Source: Rapana venosa
Lineage: Eukaryota; Mollusca; Gastropoda; Neogastropoda; Muricidae
Direction of reading: 5' to 3'
NCBI GenBank assembly: GCA_028751875.1
Contig: CM054143.1
Coordinates: 67,727,194-67,791,193 of the forward strand
Length of the DNA stretch: 64,000 nucleotides
In this document: piece by piece, positions 1-11,784 of the stretch
How the letters are laid out: every line of letters starts with the position of its first letter
Position numbering within the stretch: position 1 is the first letter of the stretch
Program-made: the position numbers and the translations under genes
Notes under the pieces: model-generated
Told to the model about the DNA's origin: nothing
Databases searched by the model: none
Seen by the model: only the letters and a program-made list of their open reading frames with translations

Positions 1-3000
1 AGCTGGGGCAGGATGTGTGCCCCAAGTCCACCCCGGGGGGTGTTGCTATGTGTGAAATGCCACTTGGGGGGGTGTTGCTATATGTGAAAAGTCTACTTGG
101 GGTGTTAGCGTGTTTTGACAATGTCCCTCGGGGTGGTTGCGTGTTGTGACAATGTCCCCTTTGGGTGTGTTTTGCTTATGGACAATGTTACTCTGGGGTT
201 TTAGCTATATGTGACATGTCCACGTGGGGGGTTTTTAGCTGTGTTTTTACAATGTCCCCTCTGGGTGTGTTAGCTATATGTGAAATGTCCACTCGGGGGG
301 GGGGTTAGCTATTTTGACAATGTCCCCTGGGGTATTTGGTATTTGTCAATGTCCACCTGGGGGGTGTTTTCTGTGTTTTGCAATGTCCCCTCGGGGTGTG
401 GTTTTTGTAATGTGACAATGTCTACCTGGGTGTGTTTTCTTATGTTAATGTCCAGTGGGTGTTTGTGTGTTTTGACAATGTCCACTCTGGGGGTTTGCTG
501 TGTTTGAAATGTCCATTTTTGGGGGGGTTTGCTGTGTTGTGACAATTTCCCCCGGGGTGTGTTAGCGTGTTGGACAAAGTCCACTCGGGGGGTTTAGCTG
601 TAAAGTGAAAAGTCCACTGGGGTATTAGTGTGTTGTGACATGTCCACTCGGGGGGTGTGTTTAGCTATATGTCAATGCCACTCTGGGGTGTGTTTTGCTA
701 TATGTGAAATGTCCACTCTGGGGGTTGTTAGCTGTGTTGGACAAAGTCCACTCGGGTGTGTTAGCTGTGTTGTGACAATGTCCACTCGGGGTGGTTAGCG
801 TGTTGTGCAAGCCACTCTGGGGGGTTTTTGCTTGTTGGACAATGTCCATTTGGGGTGTGTAGCTGTGTTTGCAATTTTCCACCCGGGGTGTGTTAGCTGT
901 GTTGTACATTTTCCCCTGTGGGGGGGGTTACTATATGTGACAATGTCCACTTGGGGTGTTATATATGTAACAATGTCCACTTTTTTGGGGGGTTTAGCTG
1001 TGTTGTACAATGTCCCCTCTGGGGTGGTTAGCCTGTTGTACAATGTCCACTCTGGGGGGTTTTTGCTTATGTGCAAGTCCATGTGGGGTTTTTAGTAATG
1101 TGACAAGTCCACTCTGGGGTGTGTTCTATATTAACAAAGTCCCCTTTTGGGTGGTTTTTTGTAAATGCAAAGTCCCCCTTTGGGGGGTTTGCTAATGTGA
1201 CCATGTCCACTCTGGGGTGTGTTGCATATGTACAATGTCCATCGGGGGGTGAAGTATATGAAAAAGTCCCTTGGGTTGTTAGTATATGTGCAATGTCCCT
1301 CTGGGGGTGTTTTGATATGTGACAAATTCCCTTCTGGGGGTTTTTTTTAGTTATGTGCAATGTCCCTCGGGGGGGGTTTTAAATTGACAATGTCCACTCT
1401 GGGGGGTGTTTGCTGTGTTGTGCAATTCCACTCGGGTGTGTTAGCTGGTTTGTACAATGTCCACTTTGGGGGGTGTTAGCTGTGTTTTACAATTCCACTC
1501 TGGGGGGGGTTAGCTGGTTGTGACAGTGTCTACTCTGGGTGGTTAGGTGTGTTGTAAAATGTCCACTCGGGGTTTGCTATATTACAAGTCCATTTTGGGG
1601 GTGTTTTAGCTTATTAACAATGTCCCTCTGGGGGGTGTTTGCTGTTGGGACAATGTCCACTTGGTGTGTTAGCATAGTAACAATGTCCCCTCTGGGGGTG
1701 TTAGCTGTGTTGTGACAATGTCCACTCTGGGGGTGTTAGCTATATTTACAATGTCCACTTTTGGGGGGTGTTAGCTGTGTTGTGACAATTTTCCCTCAGG
1801 GGGTGTTGCTGTGTTTGACAATGTCCCCCTCTGGGTGTGTTAGCTGTGTTGTGACAATGTCCACTCGGGGTGTGTTTGTTATTTACAAAGTCCACTGTGG
1901 GGTTGTTAGCTATAGTGACAAAGTCCACTGTGGGGTGTGTTTTTTGAGCAATGTCCCCTCTGGGTGTTTTAGCTATAGTAAAATGTCCACTCTGGGGGGG
2001 TGTTAGCTGTGTTGTGACAAATTTTCCCCTCGGGTTGTTGCAATGTGACAATGTCCATTTTGGGTGGTTAGCTGTGTTTTGACAAAGTCACTGTGGGGGG
2101 TGTTAGCTAATGTGACAATATCCACTGGGGTGTGTTCTGTGTTGTCAAAGTCCACTCTGGGGTGGTTGCTTGTTGTGACAAAGTCTACTTTGGGGGTGTT
2201 ATATATTGACAAGTCCACTCTGGGGGGTTAGCTATAGTGACTGCCCTCTGGGGTTTTTTTTTGTTGCTTGTTGTGACAATGTCTACGGGGGTGTTTAGCT
2301 ATATGTGACAAAAGTCCACCTGGGGGGTTTCTATAAAGTGACAATGTCCACTGTGGGGGGGTGTTACCCAAAGTGACAAAGTCACTCGGGGGGGGTACTG
2401 TGTTTTGACTGTCCACTCTGGGGTTAGCTGTGTTTTGAAATGCCACTCTGGGGGTGGGGTTGTATATGTGACAATGTCCATTGGGTGTTTAGCGTGTTTT
2501 AAATGCCACGTGGGGTTGTTAGCTGGTGTGACAATGTCCACCCGGGTTTAGCTAATGTGCAATTCCCCTCTGGGGGGTTTTAGTAATGTGACAATGTCCC
2601 TTGGGGGTGTTAGCTGTGTTTGACAATGTCCCCTTGGGGTGTGTTAGCTGTGTTGGGACAATGTCCCCCTGGGGGGGGTTAGCCGTGTTGTGACAATGTC
2701 CATCTGGGGTTGGGTTTCTATATGTGACAAAGTCCACTGTGGGGGGTGTTTTGCTATATGTACAATTCCACTCTGGGTGTGTTTCTATATGTAAAAAGTC
2801 CACTCTGGGTTTTGTTGCTAAATTTTTGACAATGTCCACTCTGGGGGGTGTTAGCTATATTGACAATGTCCCCTCTGGGGTTGTTTCTATAGTGACAATG
2901 TCCACTCTGGGTGTGTAAGCTAATGAACAATGTCCACTCTGGGGGGTGTTAGCTATATTGACAATTCCACTTGGGGTGTTTTCTATATTCAACGTCCATT

Positions 3001-5690
3001 TTGGGGGGTGTTAGCTTATGTGACAATGTCCCCCCTGGGGGGTGTTTTAAAAGTGACAATGTCCCCTCTGGGGTTGTTACTGTGTTGTGACAATGCCACC
3101 TTGGGGGGTGTTAGCTGGTTTTGACAAAGTCCACTTTTGGGGTTGTTTCTGTGTTGTGACAAAGCCACTCTGGGTGTGTTAGCTGGTTGTGACAGTGTCA
3201 CTCTGGGGTGTGTTAGTGTGTTGAAAAAGTCCCCTCTGGGGTGTGTTAGCTAATGTACAACGTCCTTTGGGGGTGTGTTAGCTTAGTAAAAAGTCCACCG
3301 GGGTGTGTTAGCTTTTTGTGACAATGCCCCCTCTGGGGTGTTAGCTTATGAACAATGTCCACTCTGGGGGGGTGTTCTGTGTTTTTACAATTCCCCCTCG
3401 GGGGTGTTTTTGTATATGTGACAATGTCCCTTTTTGGGGGGTTAGCTGGTTGTGACAATGTCCACCTGGGTGTTAGCGTGTTGGACAATGTCCCCTCTGG
3501 GGTTTTTGTTACTGTGTTTTGACAATCCACCTGGGGTGGTTGCTTATGTGACAAGTCCATGTGGGGTGTGTTGCTATATGGACAATTCCACTGTGGGGTG
3601 GGTTTTCTATATGAGACAATGTCCCCTCTGGGGTGTTTTAGCTATATGTAACAATTTTCCCCTCGGGGGGTTTTTAGCTGTGTTTTTGACAATGTCCCAC
3701 TCTGGGGTGTGTTTTGCTAATGTGACAATGTCCACTCTGGGGTGTTTTGCTGTGTTGTGACAGTCACTTGGGGGTGTTACTATAGTCAAAGTCCCTTGGG
3801 GGGTGTTGCTGGTTGTACAAGTCCCTCTGGGGGTGTTAGCTGTTTGTGACAATGTTAACTTTGGGGGGTGTTAGCTATATTGAAACAATTTTTCCATTGG
3901 GGTGTTAGTAATGTGACAATGTCCACTCTGGGGGTGTTTTCGTGTTGTGACAATGTCTACTGTGGGGTTGTTTGCTATATTGACAATGTCCACTCTGGGG
4001 TGTTAGCTATATGGGGACAAAGTCCCTGTGGGGGTGTTAGCATATGTGACAAAAATCACTCTGGGGGGGTTTTTTGCTTGTTGTGACAATGTCCCCCTCT
4101 GGGGGTGTTAGCTGTGTTTTGACAATGCCACTCTGGGTTTTTTTAGCTATATGTACAATTCCCCTCTGGGGTTGTGTTACTGTGTTGTGACAATGTCCAC
4201 GTGGGGGGGTGTTTTTTGTGTTGTGACATGTCCACCGGGGTGTTCTTATTGACAAAGTCCCCCTGGGGTGTGTTGCTTTGTGACAAATTTCCACTCGGGG
4301 TGTGTTAGCTGTTTGTGACAAGTCCACTCTGGGGTGTGTTCGTGTTTTGACAAAGTCCACTCTGGGGGGGTGTTGTAATGAAAAAATGTCCACTTGCGGT
4401 GTGTTAGCTTTTTTTGTGACAAGTCCCCTGTGGGGTTGTTACTGTGTTGTGACAATGTCCACGTGGGGTGGTTAGCTGTGTTGTGACAAAGTCCCTCTGG
4501 GGTTTGGGTTTCTTAAAATTTACAATGTCCACGTGGGGTGTTCTTTTGTTGTGCAAAGCCCTGTGGGGGTTTTGCTGTGTTGTACAATTCCACTCTGGGG
4601 TGTTTAGCTATACGGACAATGTCCACTCGGGGGGTGTTAGTGGTTGTGACAATGTCCATGTGGGGGGTTTTTAGCTGTGTTTGACAATGTCCACTCTGGG
4701 GGTGTTTGCATATGTGACAATGTCCACTCTGGGGGTGTTTAGCTATAGTGACAATGTCCACTCTGGGGGGTTTTTTATGTGCAAAGTCCCACTTCTGGGG
4801 TGTGTTAGCTAATGTGACAATGTCCCCTGGGGTGTTACCGTGTTTTGACAATGTCCACTCTGGGGGTGTTAGCCCTTTTTTTGACAATGGGCCCCTCTGG
4901 GGTTTTTTTTTACGCTGTTTGGATGAGTCCACTGTGGGGGGGGGTTAGTAAGTGACAATGTCCACTCTGGGTGGTTTGCTATATGTGACAATTTCCCCTC
5001 TGGGGGGTTTAGCTATATGTAACAATGCCCCCTCGGGGTGTGTTAGCCTGTTGTGAAAGTCCCCTGTGGGGGGTTTAGCTATGGCAAAGTCCCCTTGGGG
5101 TGTTTAGCATATGTAACAATGTCCCCTCGGGGGTGTGTTAGCTATAGTAACAAAGTCTACTGGGGGTTGTTAGCTGTGTTGTGACAATGTCCACTTGGGG
5201 GGGGTGTTAGTTATGTAACAATGTCCCACTCTGGGTGTGTTTGTATATGTAAACAATGTCCACCGGGGGGGGGTGTTACTGTGTTGTGCAATGTCCACTC
5301 GGGGTGTTTAGCTGTGTTGAAATGCCCCCTCTGGGGTGTGTTTCTATATTTTACAATGTCCACCTGGGGGGTTTGTATATGGACAATGTCCACTCTGGGG
5401 GGTGTTACTATAGTGACAAGTCCCTGTGGGGTGGTTACTGTTTGTGACAAAGTCCCCTGTGGGGTGTGTTAGCTATATGTGACAATGTCCCTTGGGGTGT
5501 TTAGCTATATGTGACAATGTCCACTCTGGGGTGTTTGCTAATTACAATGTCCCCTTGGGGTGTGTTAGCTATATGTGCAAAGCCACTTTGGGGTGTTTTC
5601 TAATTGACAATTCCACTCTGGGGTGTGTTGCTGTTGTGGGAAAGTCCCTTCTGGGGGGGTGTAAGCATATGTGACAAATTTCCACTTGGG
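1..5690. repeat. Degenerate 35-36 bp minisatellite array, about 160 units
   Basis: The stretch is one tandem array. Most units read TTAGCTATATGTGACAATG followed by TCCACTCTGGGGGGTG; a common variant has TGTGTTGTGAC in place of TATATGTGAC. Units differ mainly by one-base indels, especially in the G run, so phase drifts and all short open frames here are by-products. The array starts before the window. It shares the core TATATGTGACAATGTCCAC with the cleaner array at 6764-7463, so both are subtypes of one minisatellite family. No gene is visible inside. Confidence 0.95.
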
Positions 5691-5979
5691 GGGGGGGAAG
5701 GGGTGTAAAAGTCAAAAACAAACAAAAAAAACAAGACATAACCTGCCCGCACTCAAATTCCAGACAGTTGGGGGAAAAAACCGATCTGGAGATATGCGGA
5801 ATCCAACAAAATGGTTCCCGCCCCAAAATTCTCTGACATTGGAGGGAAAAAACGTGGTACCCTGCCCCATCGTTTTCCCACCCCCTGCGATGGGCCGTAA
5901 CCCCCAACTATCAAAACAAAAAATTGGTGTTTAAATAAAAAAATCTCGAAAAAACCCAAAAAAGAATTTTAATTTGGAA
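5691..5979. other. Unassigned A-rich spacer
   Basis: About 290 bases with stretched A, C and G runs separate the 35-bp array from a CT microsatellite. No coding, RNA or repeat signature is recognisable. The homopolymer pattern suggests poor consensus quality. Confidence 0.5.
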
Positions 5980-6027
5980 AAATCTACTCTCTCTCTCTCT
6001 CTCTCTCCCTGTCTCTCTCTCTCTTCC
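5980..6027. repeat. CT microsatellite
   Basis: Imperfect CT dinucleotide run with one CCCTGT interruption. Confidence 0.9.
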
Positions 6028-6490
6028 CCCACCGAGGCAGAGTTCAAAGGAAGAGACCATTGTAGTGGTTCAAACCCCAGTGCAACTCCCTCCCGCTCCA
6101 GTGGCAGAGTGGGTAAAACCCTGTAACCAAAGAGTTTGTTGGTACCTCAACAAATAATGTTCAACACTTCTGAGTGTTTAAACTGAACAGAAACATTTGA
6201 AATGTTGCCCAAACACTACCTACCTCAGGCAGCTCGTGCAGGTTCTACGTCTTCGCCAATTGAGGAAGCCATCAGCTAGGAGTTCATCTTCGTCTTCATC
6301 CACTTTGGGTGCCAAGCACAAGGTGCACTGGCAGCATTCCAGACAGGCGATGCAGACCTGCCCTCAGCTGAAGACAGCCCGATGCCAGCGTGGTTTTCAT
6401 TCAGCCAACCCCTGCCCTGCACGTGCCTCACGTGGCCACACAGGCCCCCCCCCCCCCCTCCTTGTCTTAGTTTGAATCCTTCATCTTGGC
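6028..6490. other. Unique DNA, no gene seen
   Basis: The sequence is of normal complexity and reads cleanly. The longest open frame (92 codons from 6197) has no recognisable domain and is Ser/Gln-rich through chance composition. GGTTCAAACCCC near 6069 resembles a pol III B box but lacks a convincing partner A box. Confidence 0.4.
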
Positions 6491-6496
6491 CGTCAG

Positions 6497-6733
6497 GTGA
6501 GGTGTAAGTGGGGCGTGAGGGGCGTGAAGGGGTGTAAGTGGGGCGTGAGGGGCGTGAAGGGGTGTAAGTGGGGCGTGAAGGGGTATAAGTGGGGCGTGAG
6601 GGGCGTGAAGGGGTGTAAGTGGGGCGTGAAGGGGTGTAAGTGGGGCGTGAAGGGGTGTAAGTGGGGCGTGAAGGGGTGTAAGTGGGGCGTGAAGGGGTGT
6701 AAGTGGGGCGTGAGGGGCGTGAAGGGGTGTGAG
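6497..6733. repeat. 21/30 bp GC-rich minisatellite
   Basis: The unit GGGGCGTGAAGGGGTGTAAG plus T is 21 bp; every few units carry an extra GGGGCGTGA-type block making 30 bp. Both lengths are multiples of three, so several frames on both strands stay open and would encode KWGVKG or HPFTPL-like repeats. The open frames are a consequence of the period and not evidence of a gene. Confidence 0.93.
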
Positions 6734-6763
6734 GATTCCAACCTGAGACTGAGTCGTGCTACC

Positions 6764-7463
6764 CACATCGTGATGTGTAAACTATATGTGACAATGTCCA
6801 CATCGTGATGTGTAAGCTATATGTGACAATGTCCACATCGTGATGTGTAAACTATATGTGACAATGACCACTTTAAGATGTGTAAGCTATATGTGACAAT
6901 GTCCACATCGTGATGTATAAGCTATATGTGACAATGTCCACATCGTGATGTGTAGGCTATATGTGACAATGTCCACATCGTGATGTGTAAACTATATGTG
7001 ACAATGTCCACTTTAAGATGTGTAAGCTATATGTGACAATGTCCACTTTAAGATGTGTAAGCTATATGTGACAATGTCCACATCGTGATGTGTAGGCTAT
7101 ATGTGACAATGTCCACATCGTGATGTGTAAGCTATATGTGACAATGTCCACTTTAAGATGTGTAAGCTATATGTGACAATGTCCACTTTAAGATGTGTAG
7201 GCTATATGTGACAATGTCCACATCGTGATGTGTAAGCTATATGTGACAATGTCCACTTTAAGATGTGTAATCTATATGTGACAATGTCCACTTTGAGATG
7301 TGTAAGCTATATGTGACAATGTCCACTTTGAGATGTGTAGGCTATATGTAACAATGTCCACATCGTGATGTGTAAGCTATATGTGACAATGTCCACATCG
7401 GGATGTGTAATCTATATGTGACAATGTCCACATCGTGATGTGTAAGCTATATGTGACAATGTC
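6764..7463. repeat. Clean 35-bp minisatellite array, exactly 20 units
   Basis: Twenty units of exactly 35 bp share TAAGCTATATGTGACAATGT. The variable part is either CACATCGTGATGTG (type A, 12 units) or CACTTTAAGATGTG / CACTTTGAGATGTG (type B, 8 units), in the order AAABAAABBAABBABBBAAA. The constant half matches the larger degenerate array upstream; the variable half does not. Type A contains a small inverted repeat, CACATC-GT-GATGTG. The absence of indels across 700 bp contrasts with the first array. Confidence 0.97.
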
Positions 7464-7850
7464 TACAGAGCTACTTTTGCGTAGTGGTTGGCACAGAGAG
7501 CGGTTGGCTGGGTGATCGTTAGATCCATTCCACTATGAGGCAAACCTTTGTGAGATAGCGAGGAGGGATGGGGGGGGGGGGGGGGGCGGGGACAAACAGC
7601 CTGCTTCCAAGATTGAGTGTTCTACAGCTAATTGGAAAGGTGGGGGCCACACAGAGGAAAATCATCCACTTTACAGAGAGCAACGTCCATAGGGCCACAC
7701 AGAGGAAAAGCATCCCCTTTACAGAGAGCAACGTCCCAGTGTTGTTGAAAAGATCACTGTAGGTGTCCGTATTTCTCGGATTATATTTGGGTAGAAAAGG
7801 TACACAACGAGTCATAGGGTCTCCAACCCATTTTGATCTGCACAGCATTC
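7464..7850. other. Unique spacer with poly-G tract
   Basis: Mostly single-copy sequence with a G run of about 20 around 7568-7587 and the 48-bp duplication described separately. No coding signature is seen; the open frames on each strand have no recognisable domain. Confidence 0.4.
7645..7740. repeat. 48-bp tandem duplication
   Basis: Two adjacent 48-bp units begin GGCCACACAGAGGAAAA and end with ACAGAGAGCAACGTCC. They differ at a handful of positions. Confidence 0.9.
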
Positions 7851-8026
7851 AGCTGTGATCTGCTGCAGTAGCTGTGATCTGCTGCTGCAGTAGCTGTGAT
7901 CTGCTGCTGCAGTAGCTGTGATCTGCTGCAGTAGCTGTGATCTGCTGCTGCAGTAGCTGTGATCTGCTGCAGTAGCTGTGATCTGCTGCTGCAGTAGCTG
8001 TGATCTGCTGCTGCAGTAGCTGTGAC
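7851..8026. repeat. 22/19 bp minisatellite
   Basis: Units AGCTGTGATCTGCTGCTGCAGT (22 bp) alternate with a 19-bp form lacking one CTG. It is open on the minus strand by periodicity (ITATAADHSYCS-type peptide), with no sign of a gene. Confidence 0.95.
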
Positions 8027-8192
8027 ACAGAAGCCAGCCACCTGGCATCCTTGGCGGCCTCTCTGCTGCCAGGCCGTGTCGGCATGGGAGCCTGGTGACC
8101 GCAGCGACCTCTGTGACCTCAGTCACAGTGCTGGAATCTGCTGATTCATGGCCAACTGTCGTGGGAGGGGGCGGGGAACTTGTATGTCTTCA

Positions 8193-8207
8193 TGCGTGCG
8201 TGCGTGC

Positions 8208-8245
<38 letters not shown>

Positions 8246-8277
8246 TGTGTGTGATGTGTGTGTGTGTGTGTGTGTGT
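8193..8277. repeat. TGCG/TG microsatellite
   Basis: (TGCG)n passes into (TG)n with single-base interruptions. Confidence 0.95.
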
Positions 8278-8321
8278 TCACACGTTTTTGGACAGGCCCC
8301 TGACTATGAGGAGTGAAGCGC

Positions 8322-8322
8322 G

Positions 8323-8410
<88 letters not shown>

Positions 8411-8436
8411 TCTCTCTCTTCTCTCTCTTCTCTCAG
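8322..8436. repeat. CT microsatellite
   Basis: Long imperfect CT run. It is polypyrimidine on the plus strand. Confidence 0.95.
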
Positions 8437-8602
8437 TTAGGTCGGGCCTCTTAATAAACGGATGTAGGTTGCCCTTTAGGCCCGGGCAAAGGGAGGGCAG
8501 TTGCCGAGAGGTATGGATTGGTGAGAACTGTCACACAGTAGTGTGACTGACACTCTTCTCTTCTCTTCCATTCCGCACAGCGCATTGGCAGCCGATGCCA
8601 AA

Positions 8603-8641
8603 TGTCAGACAGTCTGTCAGTCAGTCAGTCAGTCAGTCAGG
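8603..8641. repeat. CAGT tetranucleotide repeat
   Basis: About seven copies of CAGT preceded by related GTCAGACAGTCTGT. Confidence 0.9.
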
Positions 8642-8885
8642 CGCTCAATGGCAGGCGGCTTGCCTCCTTGGTCTGTCTGTGACTGGCGATGATGCTGGCC
8701 TAGCTGGCTGGCGCTCTACTGCGTTCCAGACAGCAGCGCTGACTTGTCGATGTCGCCCTGACGCTTCCATTTCTCTTCCACAGGCAGGAACTGCGTTGAA
8801 ATGCAACTGCGCCGTTGACATTGATGGAGAGGTTGATTTTGAATAAACTGTATGTCTTGCTCTTCTTCTTCTTCTTCCTGTGTTC

Positions 8886-9120
<235 letters not shown>

Positions 9121-9189
9121 AGTGTCATTGTTTCTCTGTGTCTTTGTGTCTCTCTTTCTCTGTGAATTTTCATTTTTGTTTTTATTTTA

Positions 9190-9342
9190 TTCTTTTATTT
9201 CGAGGATAATGGAATAAGAACTCATGTGCATTTTTCATCCAGTCCCCAGCAGTTTTGTAATATTATGAACCGTTCCCACCGGCACACAATGGCCTACTCT
9301 TCGAAAAAGCGGAACGGGTTTTAAAATATGCGCAAGAATGAT
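9190..9342 (+). repeat. Dispersed repeat of unknown class, copy 1
   Basis: This segment matches 61522-61668 in the same orientation. Shared landmarks in order are CGAGGATAA-GGAATAA, TCCAGTCCC, CCGTTCCCAC-GGC, CAATGG, TCTTC-AAA-GCGGA and GGTTTTAA. Both copies follow soon after TG/CT-rich DNA. No pol III box or reading frame identifies a family. Confidence 0.7.
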
Positions 9343-9369
9343 TGAGAGATTATGTAGATTGAGTGAGTG

Positions 9370-9495
9370 TCTGTGTGTTTGTGTGTGCGCGCGCGCACGT
9401 GCTCACATACACATGTGTACATGTGCAAGCATATCTATGTGTAAGTACACATGCGTGCATGTATGTGTGCGCACACACGCACATTTTGTGTGTAT
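9370..9495. repeat. Alternating GT/CG/CA-rich tract
   Basis: A purine-pyrimidine alternating stretch with GTGCGCGCGCGCACGTG at its heart, of the kind that can adopt Z-DNA. It is microsatellite-like. Confidence 0.7.
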
Positions 9496-9587
9496 GGGTA
9501 TGTGTGACGAGATCTTATTGATTCTGAGGGTTTTTTTTAGTCAATGAAGCAAAAGATTAATGCATTACATGTCTGAATGGCAGACCT

Positions 9588-9900
9588 TCTACGGCCACCC
9601 TAGTCCACACCTTAAACACGCTTCTACTTGCTTCTGACTCAGGGAAAATCTCCCTCCTCACTCTACTCGACTTATCTGCAGCCTTCGACACTATTGACCA
9701 CTCTTTTCTTTTCTCCCGTCTTCAAGAGACGTTTGGTGTTACTGGTACAGCCCTCAGCTGGTTTAGCTCATACCTGACTGACTGATTCCAGACAGTCACA
9801 GTAAACAAGATTCAGTCAGTACCTGCCAAACTGGAATGTGGAGTCTCGCAGGGATCAGTTCTGGGCTCTGTTCTTTTCACTCTCTACACCGCTCCACTCT
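9588..9900 (+). mobile_element. L2/CR1-like LINE copy 1, left part (RT core)
   Basis: Translation gives a reverse transcriptase core with KISLLTLLDLSAAFDTIDH, then WFSSYLTD, then LECGVSQGSVLGSVLF and TLYTAPL. These are the RT palm motifs of Jockey-superfamily LINEs, closest in wording to L2/CR1 clade proteins. A stop (TGA) interrupts the frame after YLTD. The copy is 5'-truncated, starting at the HST-TLVHT region. The frame breaks off at an RTE-like insertion and the same element resumes at 12736. Confidence 0.88.
9886..9900. repeat. Left target-site duplication of the RTE-like insertion
   Basis: ACACCGCTCCACTCT at the left edge recurs as ACACCGCTCAACTGT at the right edge (12736-12750), 13 of 15 identical. 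Intact relatives of the host LINE carry this sequence once. Confidence 0.85.
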
Positions 9901-9920
9901 GCGAAGTAAGGTGGAAAAAC

Positions 9921-10313
9921 ATGGGAGAAACAACGACCCAGGAAGACCACAAATTATACTACAGTGGAAAACAGGATAAACATGAACACGGCGTGGGGTT
10001 TCTCGTTCACAAAGACACCATGAACACCGTCATGAGCTGTCAGCCTGTGTCCAGCAGACTTATTACCATCCGCCTGAGAGCAACCCCCTTTAACATAACT
10101 ATAGTACAGGCATACGCCCCTACATCAGACTGCACAGATGAAGCCGTAGAAGAATTTTATGACCAGCTACAAGAGGTTCTGAATCAAACTCCCAAGAAAG
10201 ACATCCTCATTGTGCAAGGTGACTGGAACGCCAAGGTAGGAGAAGATGCATGGAAGATTGGGAGGGCGTTTGTGGGCCACATTGTAATAACCAATCAAAT
10301 GAAAGAGGCTTGA
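9921..10313 (+). pseudogene. RTE-A endonuclease, N-terminal fragment
   Basis: The 130-codon frame carries HGVGFLVHKD, PFNITIVQAYAPTSD and DILIVQGDWNAKVG, the order found in APE-type endonucleases of RTE/BovB-like retrotransposons, where QGDWNAKVG supplies catalytic Asp and Asn. The enzyme nicks target DNA to prime reverse transcription. The first part of the domain (the N and E motifs) is missing because the element is truncated. A frameshift follows EDAWKIG; the domain continues in another frame from 10364. Confidence 0.88.
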
Positions 10314-10363
10314 GACTCCAATGTGTTTGCCCAGTAACAACCACCTCCAGCTAGTGAATACAC

Positions 10364-10822
10364 TTGGCCCACACAAGAAATCCAGAAAATGGACATGGCA
10401 TAGCCCAAATGAAGAACAACCACAACCAAATAGATTACATCATGGTGAAAAGACGGTTTCAGTCTAGCGTTAACATCGCACAGACACGAAGTTTTCCAGG
10501 AGCAGACATAGGGAGTGATCATGATCTTGTGATGATGACTTTCCGACTACGTCTAAAGAAAATCCACAAGCGGAACAACATCAGGATCAAATTTGACCTA
10601 GAGAAGCTGAAGGACCCAGAGGTATTAGAAATTTTTCAAGCAAGGATAGGTGGAAAGTTTGCAGCACTCACTGTGATAGACTCAGACATAGATACACTGA
10701 CGAACAGTTTCAATACAGCAGTGACTGAAACAGCAAGCGAGCTTCTTGGCAAACACAGACCAGTCAAAAACCATGGGTCACACCTAACATCCTACAACTA
10801 TGCGACAAGCGTAGAGAGTTGA
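10364..10822 (+). pseudogene. RTE-A endonuclease C-terminus and linker
   Basis: The frame reads NHNQIDYIMVKRRFQSSV and then GADIGSDHDLVMM. GSDHD (10511-10525) is the terminal catalytic Asp-His motif of APE-type endonucleases. The following 90 residues are a charged linker of the kind that precedes the reverse transcriptase in these proteins. The frame is separated from the upstream endonuclease half by a frameshift and from the RT by about 250 bp with stops. Confidence 0.87.
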
Positions 10823-11079
10823 AGAAAAGAAAAATGAAACAAAAGAAAGAGCAGAACAATAATAGGGCAGTCAACAAAAGAATCAGGAAGTCCATGACGG
10901 AGGCAAAAGAAGAAATGGATCGGTGAACAGTGCCACGACATTGAAGAGAACATCAAGAAAAACAATAGCAAGAAAGCATATCAGCTGTAAAGACCTGACT
11001 AGCACAAAACAGGAAAAGGTTTAACAATCCAAGACAAAAATGGGAAGTGTCTCACTGACGACCAGGATATTCTGAACAG

Positions 11080-11784
11080 ATGGACAGAATACTGCTCCGA
11101 CCTGTATACTATAGAACCGCAGGAGATCCAGAAGTCCTTAATGTACCCGCAAGCAAAGACACAGACAGTCACCCCTATCCTCCGAGAATAAGTGAAACAG
11201 CAGTCAGATCGCTGAAAAAGGGGAAGTCAGCAGGGGCTGACAACATTCCAGCTGAGTTGGTTCAAGCTGGAGGGGAAGCCATGATCAGCGCCCTACTAAG
11301 AATCTGCAACAAGATCTGGCAGACAGGAAAATGGCCAACACCATGGACACAATCACTCATCATCACCCTCCCCAAGAAAGGAAATCTACAACAATGCCAT
11401 AATTACCGCACAATCAGCCTCATATGCCACCCAAGCAAGGTCTTGCTGCAGATAATATTGAATAGACTGAAGCCACAAGCAGAGACCATCATTGCTGAGG
11501 AACAAGCAGGTTTCAGAGCAGGGCGCAGCACAACAGAACCGATATTCAACCTCAGAATACTATGTGAGCGGTACCTTCAACATCAACAAGACCTTTACCA
11601 CGTATTTATCGATTTTATTAAGAAGGCATTTGACAGGGTGTGGCATGCAGCTTTGTGGGCAACCATGAATTTGTACAGCATCAATGCAAACCTGATCAGA
11701 GTCATAAAACAGCTGTACAGCGAGGCAACCAATGCAGTGTACTACAACAACAACATTGGAGAATGGTTTCGAACAACAGTTTGA
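11080..11784 (+). pseudogene. RTE-A reverse transcriptase
   Basis: This is the longest well-preserved coding remnant (234 codons). It shows KSAGADNIPAELVQAGGEAM, ITLPKKGN-Q-CHNYRTISL, EEQAGFRAGRSTTE and FIDFIKKAFDRVWHAALW, the successive fingers and palm blocks of RTE-like RTs; the first catalytic Asp lies in FIDF. A stop ends the frame just before VRQGCPLSPTLFNIFLERIM, and the second catalytic motif FADD lies at 11911-11922 in the same frame beyond it. It made cDNA at the nicked target when intact. Confidence 0.9.

Noticed and set aside
1..5690. A CRISPR-like array of 35-bp repeats
   Set aside because: Units are directly contiguous without unique spacers, in a eukaryotic setting with LINEs; it is a minisatellite.
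6028..6160. A tRNA gene or SINE suggested by GGTTCAAACCCC and TGGCAGAGTGGG
   Set aside because: The B-box-like word lies before the A-box-like word and no cloverleaf can be drawn.
6467..6808. Repeat proteins (KWGVKG or HPFTPL) encoded by the 21/30-bp minisatellite
   Set aside because: Period is a multiple of three, so several frames stay open on both strands; no start context, signal or flanking coding sequence.
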